Assembly: GCF_028369295.1 (NCBI RefSeq)
Contig: NZ_JAQMYP010000014.1
Coordinates: forward strand, 62,001-126,000
Direction of reading: 5' to 3'
DNA from: Streptomyces sp. HD
Lineage (GTDB): Bacteria; Actinomycetota; Actinomycetes; Streptomycetales; Streptomycetaceae
Length of the DNA stretch: 64,000 bases
The position numbers and the translations under genes are program-made. Shown here piece after piece: positions 35,643-45,925 of this stretch. A model generated the notes under the pieces. It saw nothing but the letters and a program-made list of their open reading frames with translations. It did not search any database and had not been told where the DNA came from. Numbering within the stretch: the first letter of the stretch is position 1; the number at the start of each line of letters is the position of its first letter.

Positions 35643-36506
35643 ATGAACAGCGTTCCGCAGCACCTGCTCAGCGAGGACCGCCAGGATTACGAGCGGATCC
35701 TCGACGAGGCGCTGCGCTCCGCACCACACCGCCCGGAACTGACCGCTGTCGGACAGCGGCTCAACCCCGAACAGCTGCGCACCATGGCGCTCAACGCCAC
35801 CGCACTCATCACGGCGGCCGCGGCGACCGAGTACCAGCATTATGTGAAGGTCCGCGAGGAACTGCGCCGGCCGGCGCCGTCCACCCCGTCGCCCACCAGC
35901 GAGTCCGGCTCCGCCGAGTCGGGCACGGGCGCGATGGGGCTCGCCGCCACCATGGGAGAGGTCGCCGAGACCGCCGGCCCCGGTGTCATAGCCGTGGTCG
36001 CCGTCCTGGCCCCTGTCCTCGCCGGCACCGCAGCGGCGATCTTCCTGCTCGTGGGTTACATCCTGAGGATGCTCAACCCCGAGCCGGCGTTCGCCCAGAC
36101 GATGCTCACCACCGGATGGGTCTTCGGCGCCGTCGCAGCGGCCGCGATCCTGGTCGCCGCGGTCGGACTTCTGCTCACCGCCCTGCGCAACCAGCCCGCG
36201 TTCGTCGGCGGACCCTACGGCGAACTGAGCGAGGAGGTGTCCCGGGCCAGGGAAGCCTGGCGCGAGGCCCTGCTGGAGCGCGGCATCCTGCCCTTCCTGC
36301 GAGAGGCACTCGCCGACCCCGGCACGGCATCGGCCCTGCACCGCATGCCACCGTCGACGCCGGCCGGCCGCATCCCGGCTCTCGGATACGACCGCCCGGG
36401 TTTCAGCAGCCCGGGCGACGGACCCACCTCCGGCCCGCGACCGAGCTTCTCCAGTCCGGACTACACGAGCCCGGACTTCGGAGGGCCGGATCACCAGCCG
36501 GAGTAG
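35643..36506 (+). CDS. Membrane protein with two helices
   Basis: 287 residues from ATG 35643 (ATG 35637, two codons earlier, is an equal alternative). A hydrophilic N-terminal 95 residues starting MNSVPQHLLSEDRQDYERIL, two strong hydrophobic segments (about 115-145 and 160-182), and a soluble C-terminal tail rich in Pro/Ser/Gly. I do not recognise the family. It is separated by 200 nt from the phosphatase gene and followed by a structured gap. Confidence 0.7.
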   Translation: MNSVPQHLLSEDRQDYERILDEALRSAPHRPELTAVGQRLNPEQLRTMALNATALITAAAATEYQHYVKVREELRRPAPSTPSPTSESGSAESGTGAMGLAATMGEVAETAGPGVIAVVAVLAPVLAGTAAAIFLLVGYILRMLNPEPAFAQTMLTTGWVFGAVAAAAILVAAVGLLLTALRNQPAFVGGPYGELSEEVSRAREAWREALLERGILPFLREALADPGTASALHRMPPSTPAGRIPALGYDRPGFSSPGDGPTSGPRPSFSSPDYTSPDFGGPDHQPE

Positions 36507-36857
36507 CCCCTCGGCTTGCGCCCCCGCCGTAGGAGAGCCCTCTGTCAGGGGACCCTCCGCCTCGACGGAGCCCCGGGGAAACCTCCTCGGGGAGGCGCAA
36601 GCCAACGCCTGGCAGCACGCCCGAACGGGACAGCACGCCCGGCAACAGGACAGCGCACCCGACAGCCGGGCAGCACGCCGGACGCCGGGGCATTGCGCCC
36701 CGGGTCACGACGTCGACGTCAGTCCACGATCGGCAGGTACACCCGGTTGCCCGCCGCCGCGAACTCCCTCGGCTTCTGAGCCATGCCCTCCTCGATCTCG
36801 GCCCGGGCCCCGCCGTGTTGGCGAGGTCGTCCAGCAGATCCAGGTAGTCACCAGGTG
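36507..36857. other. Complex gap: stem-loop element, repeats and thiC remnant
   Basis: Three items in order. A branched inverted-repeat element (36513-36603): a perfect 10-bp outer stem (GGCTTGCGCC with GGCGCAAGCC) enclosing hairpins at 38-50, 55-70 and 71-92 of the 365xx block. Four imperfect 18-20 nt repeats starting CAGCACGCC at 36613-36690. Then a thiC 3' fragment from 36719. Confidence 0.6.
36719..36808 (-). pseudogene. thiC: Remnant of the thiC 3' end
   Basis: The minus strand encodes EGMAQKPREFAAAGNRVYLP followed by IVD and stop, against EGMLQKSKEFAASGNRVYLP and IAD in the intact ThiC at 42109. About 30 codons match; upstream similarity stops near 36808. A 22-nt stretch is identical (36727-36748 with 42117-42138). 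Orientation is the same as thiC. No start or other ThiC domain is present, so it cannot be functional. It has diverged from the intact copy, suggesting that one of the two 3' ends came from another strain. Confidence 0.85.
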
Positions 36858-37592
36858 TCACAACGAGGCATCGGTCGTACCGGTATCCCCATGACCATCA
36901 ACCACCTCGCGGGCCACATCCCTCACCAAACGCTGACGTGAACGGGCGTGTTTGCGCAAGAGGTCGAAGGCCTCGTCCACGGTCACCCCTCTGCGGGACG
37001 CGAGCATGCCCTTGGCCTGTTCGATGATCACTCGGCCGGTGAGCGCCTGCTCAAGTTGGGCGGTAAGTGTCTGGCTGCGGTCGGCTTCGCGAGCACGTTC
37101 CAGGATGACGGCCGTGAAGTCCGCCATGGACTGGCCAAGCGCGAGTGCGTCCGGGGCGAAGCGGCGCCGTTCGCTGGACAGTAGGACGAGGGCTCCGCTC
37201 GTTCCGGTGGGTTCGCGCATGGGGAGAGCCGCCACGCGCGTGTACCCCAGTCGCAGAGCCTGGGGAGTGTAGTGCGGCCAGCGTTGCCTGGCGGGGAGGT
37301 TGTCGAGCGACGCCTGGTTTTCACGTCTGCGGGCGTGGTGGCAGTCGTGTCCGGGGCCTTCGCGCCACCCGACGGCTTCGTGTTCCAGACGGAACAGTTC
37401 GGGCTGCGAGCCTGTCACCTGCGCCGTCTCGTAGCCGTCGGGGGCGAACACCACGGTCGCGGCGCAGGCGCCGAGCAGGGGCGGTGCACGGTTCGCCAGG
37501 ACGGAGAGGGTTCCGTGCACGTCCAACGGACCGTCAGCTGTGCTACCGGCCAAGGCCACGAATACATCGGCCAGCCGCTGTTCGGGCGTCAT
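36858..37592 (-). CDS. GAF-ANTAR RNA-binding regulator
   Basis: 244 residues. A GAF domain (about 25-165) followed by the ANTAR domain (about 175-230, QLEQALTGRVIIEQAKGML with the conserved Ala-rich helix). ANTAR proteins bind paired hairpins in nascent RNA and block termination. The GAF part presumably senses a ligand or partner. Last of four leftward genes of the signalling block. Its stop overlaps a GTG (36861) opening a frame VTPGDYLDLLDDLANTAG that runs into the thiC remnant, probably a truncated further gene of the operon. Confidence 0.88.
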   Translation of the reverse strand: MTPEQRLADVFVALAGSTADGPLDVHGTLSVLANRAPPLLGACAATVVFAPDGYETAQVTGSQPELFRLEHEAVGWREGPGHDCHHARRRENQASLDNLPARQRWPHYTPQALRLGYTRVAALPMREPTGTSGALVLLSSERRRFAPDALALGQSMADFTAVILERAREADRSQTLTAQLEQALTGRVIIEQAKGMLASRRGVTVDEAFDLLRKHARSRQRLVRDVAREVVDGHGDTGTTDASL

Positions 37593-37601
37593 GGCACCTC
37601 T

Positions 37602-38456
37602 TCAGCTGAGTTTCAGGTCTCCGTGCACGATCTGCCGGGCGATTGTCTCGATGGATACGTCCTCAGCGAACGCCCGGGCCTTGATGAGCGCCAGCGCGTC
37701 GGCGACGGGGCGACCGAGCTGCTCGGAAAGCATGCCCGTCGCCTGGAGAACGATGGCGCGGATGTCAATTTCGCCATAGAGGCCCGCGTCGGCGTCGGGG
37801 CCGAGGAGCACGATGCGGGTGAGGGCGGCGGCGACTTCTGTGAGGTCGGCGCGTCTCACGGGTGCGAGCCGTGGATCGAAGACCGTCAGCACCCCCATAC
37901 ATCGGTCCTGCGACGGGAGCGGTAGGGCTGCCACCGAGGCTAGACCCAGGGAAGCGAGGCCGACACCGTAGCCGGGCCAGCGTGCCTCGATCGCCCGCCC
38001 GGACACATGGAGCGGACGGCGTGCCGACGCCGCGTCACGAGTCGGCCCGTCGCCGAGCACGTACTCCAGTTCCTGGGCTGCCCGGGACTGTTCGTCAGAC
38101 ACCGCGATGGCGAGCTGGTTCTGGCCGGCGTCGACCAGCGTGACTGCCGCGCTGCTCATGCCGCATGCCTCGGCGACACCGGTCATGAACCGCGGTCGGG
38201 TGCCGTACCCCCGGTCCCATTGCGCCGCGCGGAGGGCGAAGTCCTCCTGGAGCCGCTGCGACGCACGGTGACACGCGGCTGTTCTGCGGTGCGTCTGAGC
38301 GATCTGGGCGTGGAAGTCCCGTCCGGGTTCCTTTGCCAGGAGTTCATGCCGCTGGGCGGCCGCCTCCGCCCGCTCCGCGCGCTCGCGGGCCAGCGCGGCC
38401 CGACGTCGTGCCACTGCTGCCAGGCCGAGGTGCTCCTCGTGCCCCTGCGGGTCCAT
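37602..38456 (-). CDS. GAF-ANTAR regulator with coiled-coil N-terminus
   Basis: 284 residues from ATG 38456. A helical Arg/Ala/Glu-rich N-terminus (about 10-75), GAF domain (about 80-220) and ANTAR domain at the C-terminus (DIRAIVLQATGMLSEQLGRP ... ALIKARAFAED). It starts 23 nt after the CheR-like stop and ends 9 nt before the next gene, so it belongs to the same operon. Two ANTAR proteins in tandem imply RNA-level control of genes not visible here. Confidence 0.87.
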   Translation of the reverse strand: MDPQGHEEHLGLAAVARRRAALARERAERAEAAAQRHELLAKEPGRDFHAQIAQTHRRTAACHRASQRLQEDFALRAAQWDRGYGTRPRFMTGVAEACGMSSAAVTLVDAGQNQLAIAVSDEQSRAAQELEYVLGDGPTRDAASARRPLHVSGRAIEARWPGYGVGLASLGLASVAALPLPSQDRCMGVLTVFDPRLAPVRRADLTEVAAALTRIVLLGPDADAGLYGEIDIRAIVLQATGMLSEQLGRPVADALALIKARAFAEDVSIETIARQIVHGDLKLS

Positions 38457-38479
38457 GCGGCTCACATTACGCCGCGGAG

Positions 38480-40345
38480 TCAGGCGGGGGTACCACTCCG
38501 GCTCTCTTCCATCATCAGGACGACACCGCCGTTGTGTACGCCGAACGGGGAGAAGAAAACATCGCAGGTGATGGGTCGGCCGATGCGGCTCAGGGCCTCC
38601 ACAGCGACCGGGCCGGAGCGCTGGCGGGTCTCCAGGCACCGCTGCACGACGGGAAGCAGCTCATCTGTGGGCAACCCGAAGTCCAGCTCGAAGAAGGGCT
38701 CTTCCATCACCTCGTCGGCGCGCAGTCCCCACAGGTCGACAGCACCCCGGTTCCAGCTCCTGACCTTCAGATCCTTGTCCAGGACCACCACTCCCGCCGC
38801 GATGCTCGTCAGAACCGCTTCCAGAAACGCCCTGGCCTCGTCCAGTTCGTCGGTGCGGATGCGCATTTCCTCGTTCATCGTCTCCAGCTCCTCGTTGCCC
38901 GACTGGAGCTCTTCGTTGGTGGTTTCCAACTCCTCGTTGGTGGACTGCAGTTCCTCGTTGGTCGTCTCCAGCTCTTCGATACTGGACTGGAGTTCCTCGT
39001 TGGTGGTTTCCAACTCCTCGTTGGTGGACTGCAGTTCCTCGTACGCCGTCTCCAGGTCCTCCCGGATCCTCTTGACCTCGGCCTTCAACTGCGTGGCGAC
39101 GGTGACATCGGTGAAGGAGATCGTGGTGGCGACGTGCACGCCGCTGGGCCCGGAAAGCGGCTGGATGAGGATGTCGAAGTACTGGACGTCCTCGCCCATC
39201 CTGCGCTCGACCCCGTTGACCCGCAGGGTCCGGCGCTCGTGCGTGGACTGGTCGATCAGGGAGCGGAGTTCGACCGGGCGGTAGGAGATTTCCAGGTCCT
39301 GAACGGGACGGCCGATGTCGGTGGTGCTCAGGCCGAATTGGATCCTCGCCTGACTGTTGATCACCACGACGGTTCCGTCGCTGTCGAGGGCGATCGACGG
39401 GACCGGTCCGGCATCGAGGACGAGGCCACGCAGCTGACGGGCGTGCGCGACAGAGTGCAGTTCGACGCCCACGCCCGATCTGATCTTCAAGGGTGTCGGG
39501 TGGTACGGCAGCGCGGTGTCGCCGGCCCGGCGTCGGAAGACGCGCTGGCGCATGTTCACGACCTCGAACCGCTCGGCGTCGTTGAGCAGCATCTCCGCCT
39601 TGCCCAGGAAGAGGCAACCGTTCGGGCGCAGGGCGAAGTGGAATCGGTCGACGATCTGCGTCTGGGCCTCGACGTTGAAATACATCAGGGTGTTGCGGCA
39701 GACCAGCAGATCGAGCCGGGAGATCGGGGCGTCCCGGGTGATGTCGTGGCGCCCGAAGATCACACGCCGCCGTAGATCGGGTCGGAAGGTGAACTGCGTA
39801 CCGCTCTGCTCGAAGTACTTCTCCCGCAGATCCGCGGAGAGCGGTTCCAGGGACTTCGCCGGGTACAGCCCCGACCGGGCCTCGCGCAACGCCTCCTCGT
39901 CGACATCCGTGGCGTAGATCTTGACCCGGCGCAGGCACTCGTCGAGACCGAGTGCCTCCGCGAACATGATCGCCAGCGAGTACGGCTCCTCACCGCTGGA
40001 GCAGCCCGCGCTCCATACCCGGATCTCATAGTCCGGTGCGAGGGACACGAGGAGCTCGGAGACGACCTTGTTCTGGAGAAAGGTCCATGCCTCCGGGTCG
40101 CGGAAGAAGGAGGTGACGTTGATCAAGATCGTGTTGAAGAGGGCATCGAACTCGTCCGAATTGGTCTCCAGGAGATCCTGGTAATCCAGGTAGGAGCCGA
40201 TGCCGACGTCGGTCATCCGCTTGTGGATGCGCCGGGCCAGCGTGGAGCGCTTGTATCCGGTGAAGTCGAAGCCGCGGGCCTCCCGGATGAACCCGAGCAG
40301 TTCCTCCAGCACCTCTTTGTCCCCGGCGTCCCGTGGTTCGCCCAT
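38480..40345 (-). CDS. CheR-type methyltransferase with coiled coil and PAS domain
   Basis: 621 residues from ATG 40345, 7 nt after the cheB-like stop. N-terminal CheR helices and SAM-dependent methyltransferase (about 1-270): WSAGCSSGEEPYSLA is the SAM motif, ATDVDEEAL and CRNTLMYF follow. Then a PAS domain (about 320-430), a remarkable coiled coil of repeated ELETTNEELQS (about 450-525) and a second PAS-like domain (about 530-615). Such proteins in chemotaxis methylate receptor Glu residues. No receptor, CheA or flagellar gene is in the window, and Streptomyces are non-motile, so another target is likely. Confidence 0.9.
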   Translation of the reverse strand: MGEPRDAGDKEVLEELLGFIREARGFDFTGYKRSTLARRIHKRMTDVGIGSYLDYQDLLETNSDEFDALFNTILINVTSFFRDPEAWTFLQNKVVSELLVSLAPDYEIRVWSAGCSSGEEPYSLAIMFAEALGLDECLRRVKIYATDVDEEALREARSGLYPAKSLEPLSADLREKYFEQSGTQFTFRPDLRRRVIFGRHDITRDAPISRLDLLVCRNTLMYFNVEAQTQIVDRFHFALRPNGCLFLGKAEMLLNDAERFEVVNMRQRVFRRRAGDTALPYHPTPLKIRSGVGVELHSVAHARQLRGLVLDAGPVPSIALDSDGTVVVINSQARIQFGLSTTDIGRPVQDLEISYRPVELRSLIDQSTHERRTLRVNGVERRMGEDVQYFDILIQPLSGPSGVHVATTISFTDVTVATQLKAEVKRIREDLETAYEELQSTNEELETTNEELQSSIEELETTNEELQSTNEELETTNEELQSGNEELETMNEEMRIRTDELDEARAFLEAVLTSIAAGVVVLDKDLKVRSWNRGAVDLWGLRADEVMEEPFFELDFGLPTDELLPVVQRCLETRQRSGPVAVEALSRIGRPITCDVFFSPFGVHNGGVVLMMEESRSGTPA

Positions 40346-40352
40346 CAACCCA

Positions 40353-40952
40353 TCACTGCCTCTTAGCCCCGACAAGTCCGCGCACGACCGCGGCGATCTC
40401 CTCAAGAGGTAGCACGAAGTCCACCCCTCCTGTGTCCATCGCCGCCTGCGGCATACCCGGAAAATCCGCGGACTGCGGATCCTGGACGATCACGGTGCCG
40501 CCGCGCGACTTCACGGCCTCGACCCCCATGGCGCCGTCTCTGCCGGTCCCGGTAAGCACGCAGGCGATCGCCTCCGCCCCGTAGGCACCGGCGACCGACT
40601 CGAAAAGGAGGTCAGCGGAGGGACGTACGAAGTGGACGAGCTCGGTGCTGGTCAGGGTCATGACGCCCTCGGAGCCGACGAGGAGGTGCCGGTCGGGCGG
40701 GGCAATGTAGACGGTGCCGGGCAGCGCACGCTCCTCCGCCTCGGCGAGCTTGACCCGAAGCACGGTACGGCGGGCAAGGACCTCGGCAAGCACCGTCCGG
40801 TGCCGGGGATCGAGGTGTTGGACGACCAGCACCGGCACCGGCAGATCTGGGCCCAGTGCCCCGAGCAGCACACTCAGCCCTTGGATACCGCCCGCGGAGG
40901 ACGCGACGGCAACGATGCCGTAGTGATCCGTGGATGGCTGGTCGGCCGTCAC
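40353..40952 (-). CDS. CheB-type protein methylesterase (no receiver domain)
   Basis: 199 residues from GTG 40952. The CheB catalytic triad is visible: Ser in ASSAGG, His in QHLDPRH, Asp in TGTGRDGA, together with YIAPPDRHLL. The usual N-terminal receiver domain is missing, so it is not controlled by CheA phosphorylation. First gene of the leftward signalling operon and partner of the adjacent CheR-like methyltransferase. Confidence 0.92.
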   Translation of the reverse strand: MTADQPSTDHYGIVAVASSAGGIQGLSVLLGALGPDLPVPVLVVQHLDPRHRTVLAEVLARRTVLRVKLAEAEERALPGTVYIAPPDRHLLVGSEGVMTLTSTELVHFVRPSADLLFESVAGAYGAEAIACVLTGTGRDGAMGVEAVKSRGGTVIVQDPQSADFPGMPQAAMDTGGVDFVLPLEEIAAVVRGLVGAKRQ

Positions 40953-41259
40953 ACCATGAGCCTATCGAAATCTGGGCCGACCGGTGAGACGTGCAAGCAG
41001 CCGACACAGCAGGCACAGCGGCGGGCGGCGCTTCAGACCTACCCCCTGGGCGCTTGTCAATGGAATCCGAAGATATTTCCTTCCAAAGAAGGAACGCTCT
41101 TGCGGGTGAAGCGTTTCTGTTTGAATCTCGGCCCGCCTCAGGTGTGCATCGTCCTAGGGTCGCGTTGTCGTCACCCGTGCTCCCGGTGACTGTGGACCTT
41201 CGTCGTCGCCCGCTTCGGTACTGACGCGGGCAGCTCCCTGAACCCACGGTGATGTCGCC
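40953..41259. promoter_or_regulatory. Divergent promoter gap of the signalling block
   Basis: 307 nt, relatively AT-rich around 41070-41130. A perfect inverted repeat TTCCTTC-CAAA-GAAGGAA lies at 41077-41094 and could be an operator shared by the leftward cheB operon and rightward STAS gene. No sigma-B type GTTT..GGGTA pair was found. Confidence 0.5.
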
Positions 41260-41631
41260 ATGCCCGGGAACGCCGCTCCTCCCACCCAGAACGTTCGCAC
41301 TTACGAGACGGCAGGACGAACGATCATCGAGCTGCTCGGTGACATCGACATCGCCGTCGCCCTCCGCATCTCCGCACAGCTGGACGCGACGACGGGCCGC
41401 CCGGAAACCTTGCTCGTGATCGATCTGAGTCCTGTCGAGTTCTTGGACTGCTCTGGGCTGAGGCTGCTGTGCCGCGCACGACGACGCGTCGAGGAACGGG
41501 GCGGACACCTGACCCTCGTCTGCCCCCACCCCGTCATCCGCAAGCTGCTCCGGATCGTCGGACTCAGCCAGGTCTTCGCACTGACAGGCACGCTGGACGA
41601 GGCACTCGACAGCGGTACATCCGCGGACTGA
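41260..41631 (+). CDS. STAS anti-sigma factor antagonist
   Basis: 123 residues. Single STAS domain with the phosphorylation site Ser in EFLDCSGLRLL and the expected IELLGDIDIAVA strand. It would bind an RsbW-like kinase and free a sigma factor when unphosphorylated. Divergent from the CheB/CheR operon and inside the thiC-flanked block. No RsbW gene is beside it, and the one at 1294 lies 40 kb away, so its partner is unknown. Confidence 0.9.
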   Translation: MPGNAAPPTQNVRTYETAGRTIIELLGDIDIAVALRISAQLDATTGRPETLLVIDLSPVEFLDCSGLRLLCRARRRVEERGGHLTLVCPHPVIRKLLRIVGLSQVFALTGTLDEALDSGTSAD

Positions 41632-42108
41632 GAACGGACGCGCGCCAGGGCGGATGTGTTCCCCCAGAGGCTGGATCGGACTCTTGCCCTCCGTGCCGCT
41701 CGCTCTAGGCTGTCACGGGAGACGTACTGCTCATCGAAGCAGCAGCACCGGCCTGTGCAACGGGCCATCGCCGACCCCGTGCCCCCGGGTCAGGAAAGAC
41801 ACACTCGTCAGGAGGCCGGAGCCCCAGTCCCGCAATGGACATGAACGGACTCCGCCCCTCGTTCTCCCGGCCTGTTCTCGAATTGGGGCACACTCCCGCG
41901 TCGCCCCGATCAGCCGTGAGGACGATCCGCGCGCGAGGACCTCGCTCACGACAGGGGGGACGAGGTCCGCGCGCCGGCGGCCGTCGCCGACGCCCGGCGA
42001 CGGCCGCCAACATATGCGGCCAGTGGGGAACCGGATTCCAGACGAGGGGCCCGCATCCCCAACTCGGCCATGGCCAGGCCGGGAACGCGGACTACTCGCA
42101 GGTCAGGT
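41632..42108. other. 477-nt gap beside thiC with no gene seen
   Basis: Frames here lack Streptomyces codon bias. Nothing resembling a tRNA, integrase or terminator U-tract is visible. It is the right-hand end of the block flanked by thiC 3' ends. Confidence 0.4.
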
Positions 42109-43926
<1,818 letters not shown>

Positions 43927-43999
43927 GAGACCTACTCCCTACGCCGGCATTACCCGGTAACAGGTTCGGCGGTCGACGCAGCGGTATCCGTCTGCCGAC

Positions 44000-44013
44000 G
44001 TTTCGTGTGAAAC
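44000..44013. promoter_or_regulatory. parS-like site (2 mismatches) in TPP riboswitch
   Basis: GTTTCGTGTGAAAC, two changes from parS. It lies in the variable arm of the thiC riboswitch. Confidence 0.45.
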
Positions 44014-44032
44014 ATCACTCGTGGTGAGTGAT

Positions 44033-44046
44033 GTTTCATGTGAAAC
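44033..44046. promoter_or_regulatory. parS-like site (1 mismatch) in TPP riboswitch
   Basis: GTTTCATGTGAAAC, one change from parS, 33 nt from the previous palindrome. Flanks extend the palindrome (GAT..ATC). Confidence 0.65.
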
Positions 44047-44179
44047 ATCGCTGGGACGGAGGTCAGCGCCCTCTCAGCCCGGTGCTCCGAGCTCCCGCGT
44101 GTACAAAGGTGGCACCACGCTAGCGTCAATTCGGGCGCGGTGAACAGAGGGCCCCAGTCGTTCTTGCGATGATCGGGCG

Positions 44180-45925
44180 GTGACCTCGACGCATGAACCT
44201 CCGTACCCACCGCCCGAGCGGCCCCGTGGATCCGGCGCCGGAAACGGCCCCGTGCGGGGCAACGACCGTACAGACGGCCGGGGTTCAGGGGTCACCGGAG
44301 GGAGATACGACGGTGGATACGGCCGGGGCCCTGTGGGCGGCGGTCACGAAGGCCAGTCGGCCGGCGATCAGACGACTGGCAATCACATGACTGGGGCCGG
44401 CGGCTGGCACGAGCACGGCCCCAGGGCCGGTGGCCAACATGAGCACGGTCCGGGATCCAGCGGCTCACCAGGGCGCGGGTTCGGCCCGGGTGACGAGCAC
44501 AATCACGGTGTCGGTGCTGGTCAAGGGCACGGTGTCGGACACGGCGGCCCGCGCGGCGGCGGTGACGGTGGCGGGGACGATCACGGTCAAGGTAACGGGC
44601 ATGGGCATGGGCACAGTCACGCCCACGGTCCTGCGGCGCCCGTCTCCCGGCATCTGCGCAAGGTCATCGCGGCGATCCTGATCCCGTTCGCCGCGGCGGT
44701 GGTGGTGGGGCTCGCGGTGCTGTGGCCGGGTGGTGCCCCGCCGCACGAGCGCACGGGGGTCGGCTTCGACCGGCAGACCCAGCAGGCCACGGTCACCAAG
44801 GTGGTCGAGCTGAGCTGCAAGGACGTGGGGGCCTCTGGAGTGCCGCCGACCGGTGACACCTCCACCGCCGAGGGTTCCTCCGCCGTGCAGCAGGAGAAGG
44901 GCACCTGCAAGAAGGCGACGATCCGCGTCGACACGGGCAAGGACAAGGGCCGTACGTTCACCGAGATCGTGCAGCCCGACCAGTCACGGCAGTTGCACGA
45001 GGGCCAGGAGGTCGTGGTCGCGTACGAGCCCTCCGCGCCCAAGGACCTGCAGTACTCGGTCACCGATGTGAACCGTGGGTTCCCGATGATGCTGCTCGCC
45101 GGCATCTTCGCGCTCGCCGTCGTGGTGGTGGGCCGGATGCGCGGTGTCATGGCGCTGGTCGCGCTGGCCATCAGCTTCATGGTGCTGACCTTCTTCATCC
45201 TGCCGGCGATCCTCCAGGGCTCGAACCCGCTGGTGGTGGCGGTGGTCGGGGCGAGTGCGATCATGCTGATCGCCCTCTACATGTGCCACGGCCTGTCCGC
45301 CCGTACGTCCGTGGCGGTGCTCGGCACGCTGCTCTCGCTGCTCCTGATCGGCCTCCTGGGCTCGGGGTTCATCGACTGGGCCGCACTCACCGGCAACACG
45401 GACGACAACACCGGGCTGATCCACGGGCTGTACCCGTCGATCGACATGAGCGGTCTGCTGCTGGCCGGCGTCATCATCGGTTCCCTCGGTGTCCTCGACG
45501 ATGTGACGGTCACCCAGACCTCCGCGGTCTGGGAGTTGCACGAGGCCAACCCGACGATGGGCTGGCGTGGGCTATACCGCTCAGCCATCCGGATCGGCCG
45601 CGACCACATCGCGTCCGTGGTCAACACGCTCGTCCTCGCCTACGCGGGCGCCGCGCTGCCGTTGCTGCTGCTCTTCTCGATCGCGCAGAGCGGCGTCGGC
45701 ACGGTCGCCAACAGTGAGCTGGTGGCCGAGGAGATCGTGCGCACGCTGGTCGGCTCCATCGGCCTGGTCGCCTCGGTGCCGGTCACCACGGCCCTCGCGG
45801 CCCTCGTGGTCTCGGCCGACCGGCCGGAGAAGGCGACGGCGCCGACGGGCTCCCAGCCGGCCTCGGCGGGTGCGCAGGCGGCCTCGGGACGCGGCGGGGG
45901 GCGTGGGCGCCGGCGGAAGCGGTGA
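44180..45925 (+). CDS. YibE/F family membrane protein with His/Gly-rich N-terminus
   Basis: 581 residues from GTG 44180. The first 150 residues are Gly- and His-rich (GHGHGHSHAHG near 140), then a membrane helix, a soluble domain (about 190-290) and six or seven hydrophobic segments with the YibE/F pattern (GVLDDVTVTQTSAVWEL). The family is thought to be membrane-bound with unknown activity; the His-rich part may bind metals. Start and promoter lie next to the thiC riboswitch on the opposite strand. Confidence 0.85.
   Translation: MTSTHEPPYPPPERPRGSGAGNGPVRGNDRTDGRGSGVTGGRYDGGYGRGPVGGGHEGQSAGDQTTGNHMTGAGGWHEHGPRAGGQHEHGPGSSGSPGRGFGPGDEHNHGVGAGQGHGVGHGGPRGGGDGGGDDHGQGNGHGHGHSHAHGPAAPVSRHLRKVIAAILIPFAAAVVVGLAVLWPGGAPPHERTGVGFDRQTQQATVTKVVELSCKDVGASGVPPTGDTSTAEGSSAVQQEKGTCKKATIRVDTGKDKGRTFTEIVQPDQSRQLHEGQEVVVAYEPSAPKDLQYSVTDVNRGFPMMLLAGIFALAVVVVGRMRGVMALVALAISFMVLTFFILPAILQGSNPLVVAVVGASAIMLIALYMCHGLSARTSVAVLGTLLSLLLIGLLGSGFIDWAALTGNTDDNTGLIHGLYPSIDMSGLLLAGVIIGSLGVLDDVTVTQTSAVWELHEANPTMGWRGLYRSAIRIGRDHIASVVNTLVLAYAGAALPLLLLFSIAQSGVGTVANSELVAEEIVRTLVGSIGLVASVPVTTALAALVVSADRPEKATAPTGSQPASAGAQAASGRGGGRGRRRKR

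Larger units (their letters stand above)
43936..44100 (-). promoter_or_regulatory. TPP riboswitch upstream of thiC
   Basis: On the minus strand the conserved TPP aptamer parts appear in order: GGGAGC and GGGCTGAGAGG, then, after a long variable arm, GAACCTGTTACCGGGTAATG and GCGTAGGGA ending at 43936. The final AGGGAG is also the likely ribosome site, about 9 nt from the ATG, so thiamine pyrophosphate binding can hide it and stop translation. The variable arm contains two parS-like palindromes. Confidence 0.93.

Noticed and set aside
36513..36603. Cloverleaf-like element considered as a tRNA or as a known riboswitch
   Set aside because: No anticodon loop, T-loop or CCA-proximal features, and no match to the TPP, SAM, c-di-GMP or cobalamin consensus that I can recall.
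38661..39938. Long shadow frames over the CheR-like gene
   Set aside because: Low-complexity Arg/Gly/Pro products; the repeated coiled coil makes several frames open together.
41632..42108. Search for integrase, excisionase or tRNA at the right end of the thiC-flanked block
   Set aside because: No frame with coding bias and no tRNA fold found; an active integrative element is therefore not supported by this window alone.
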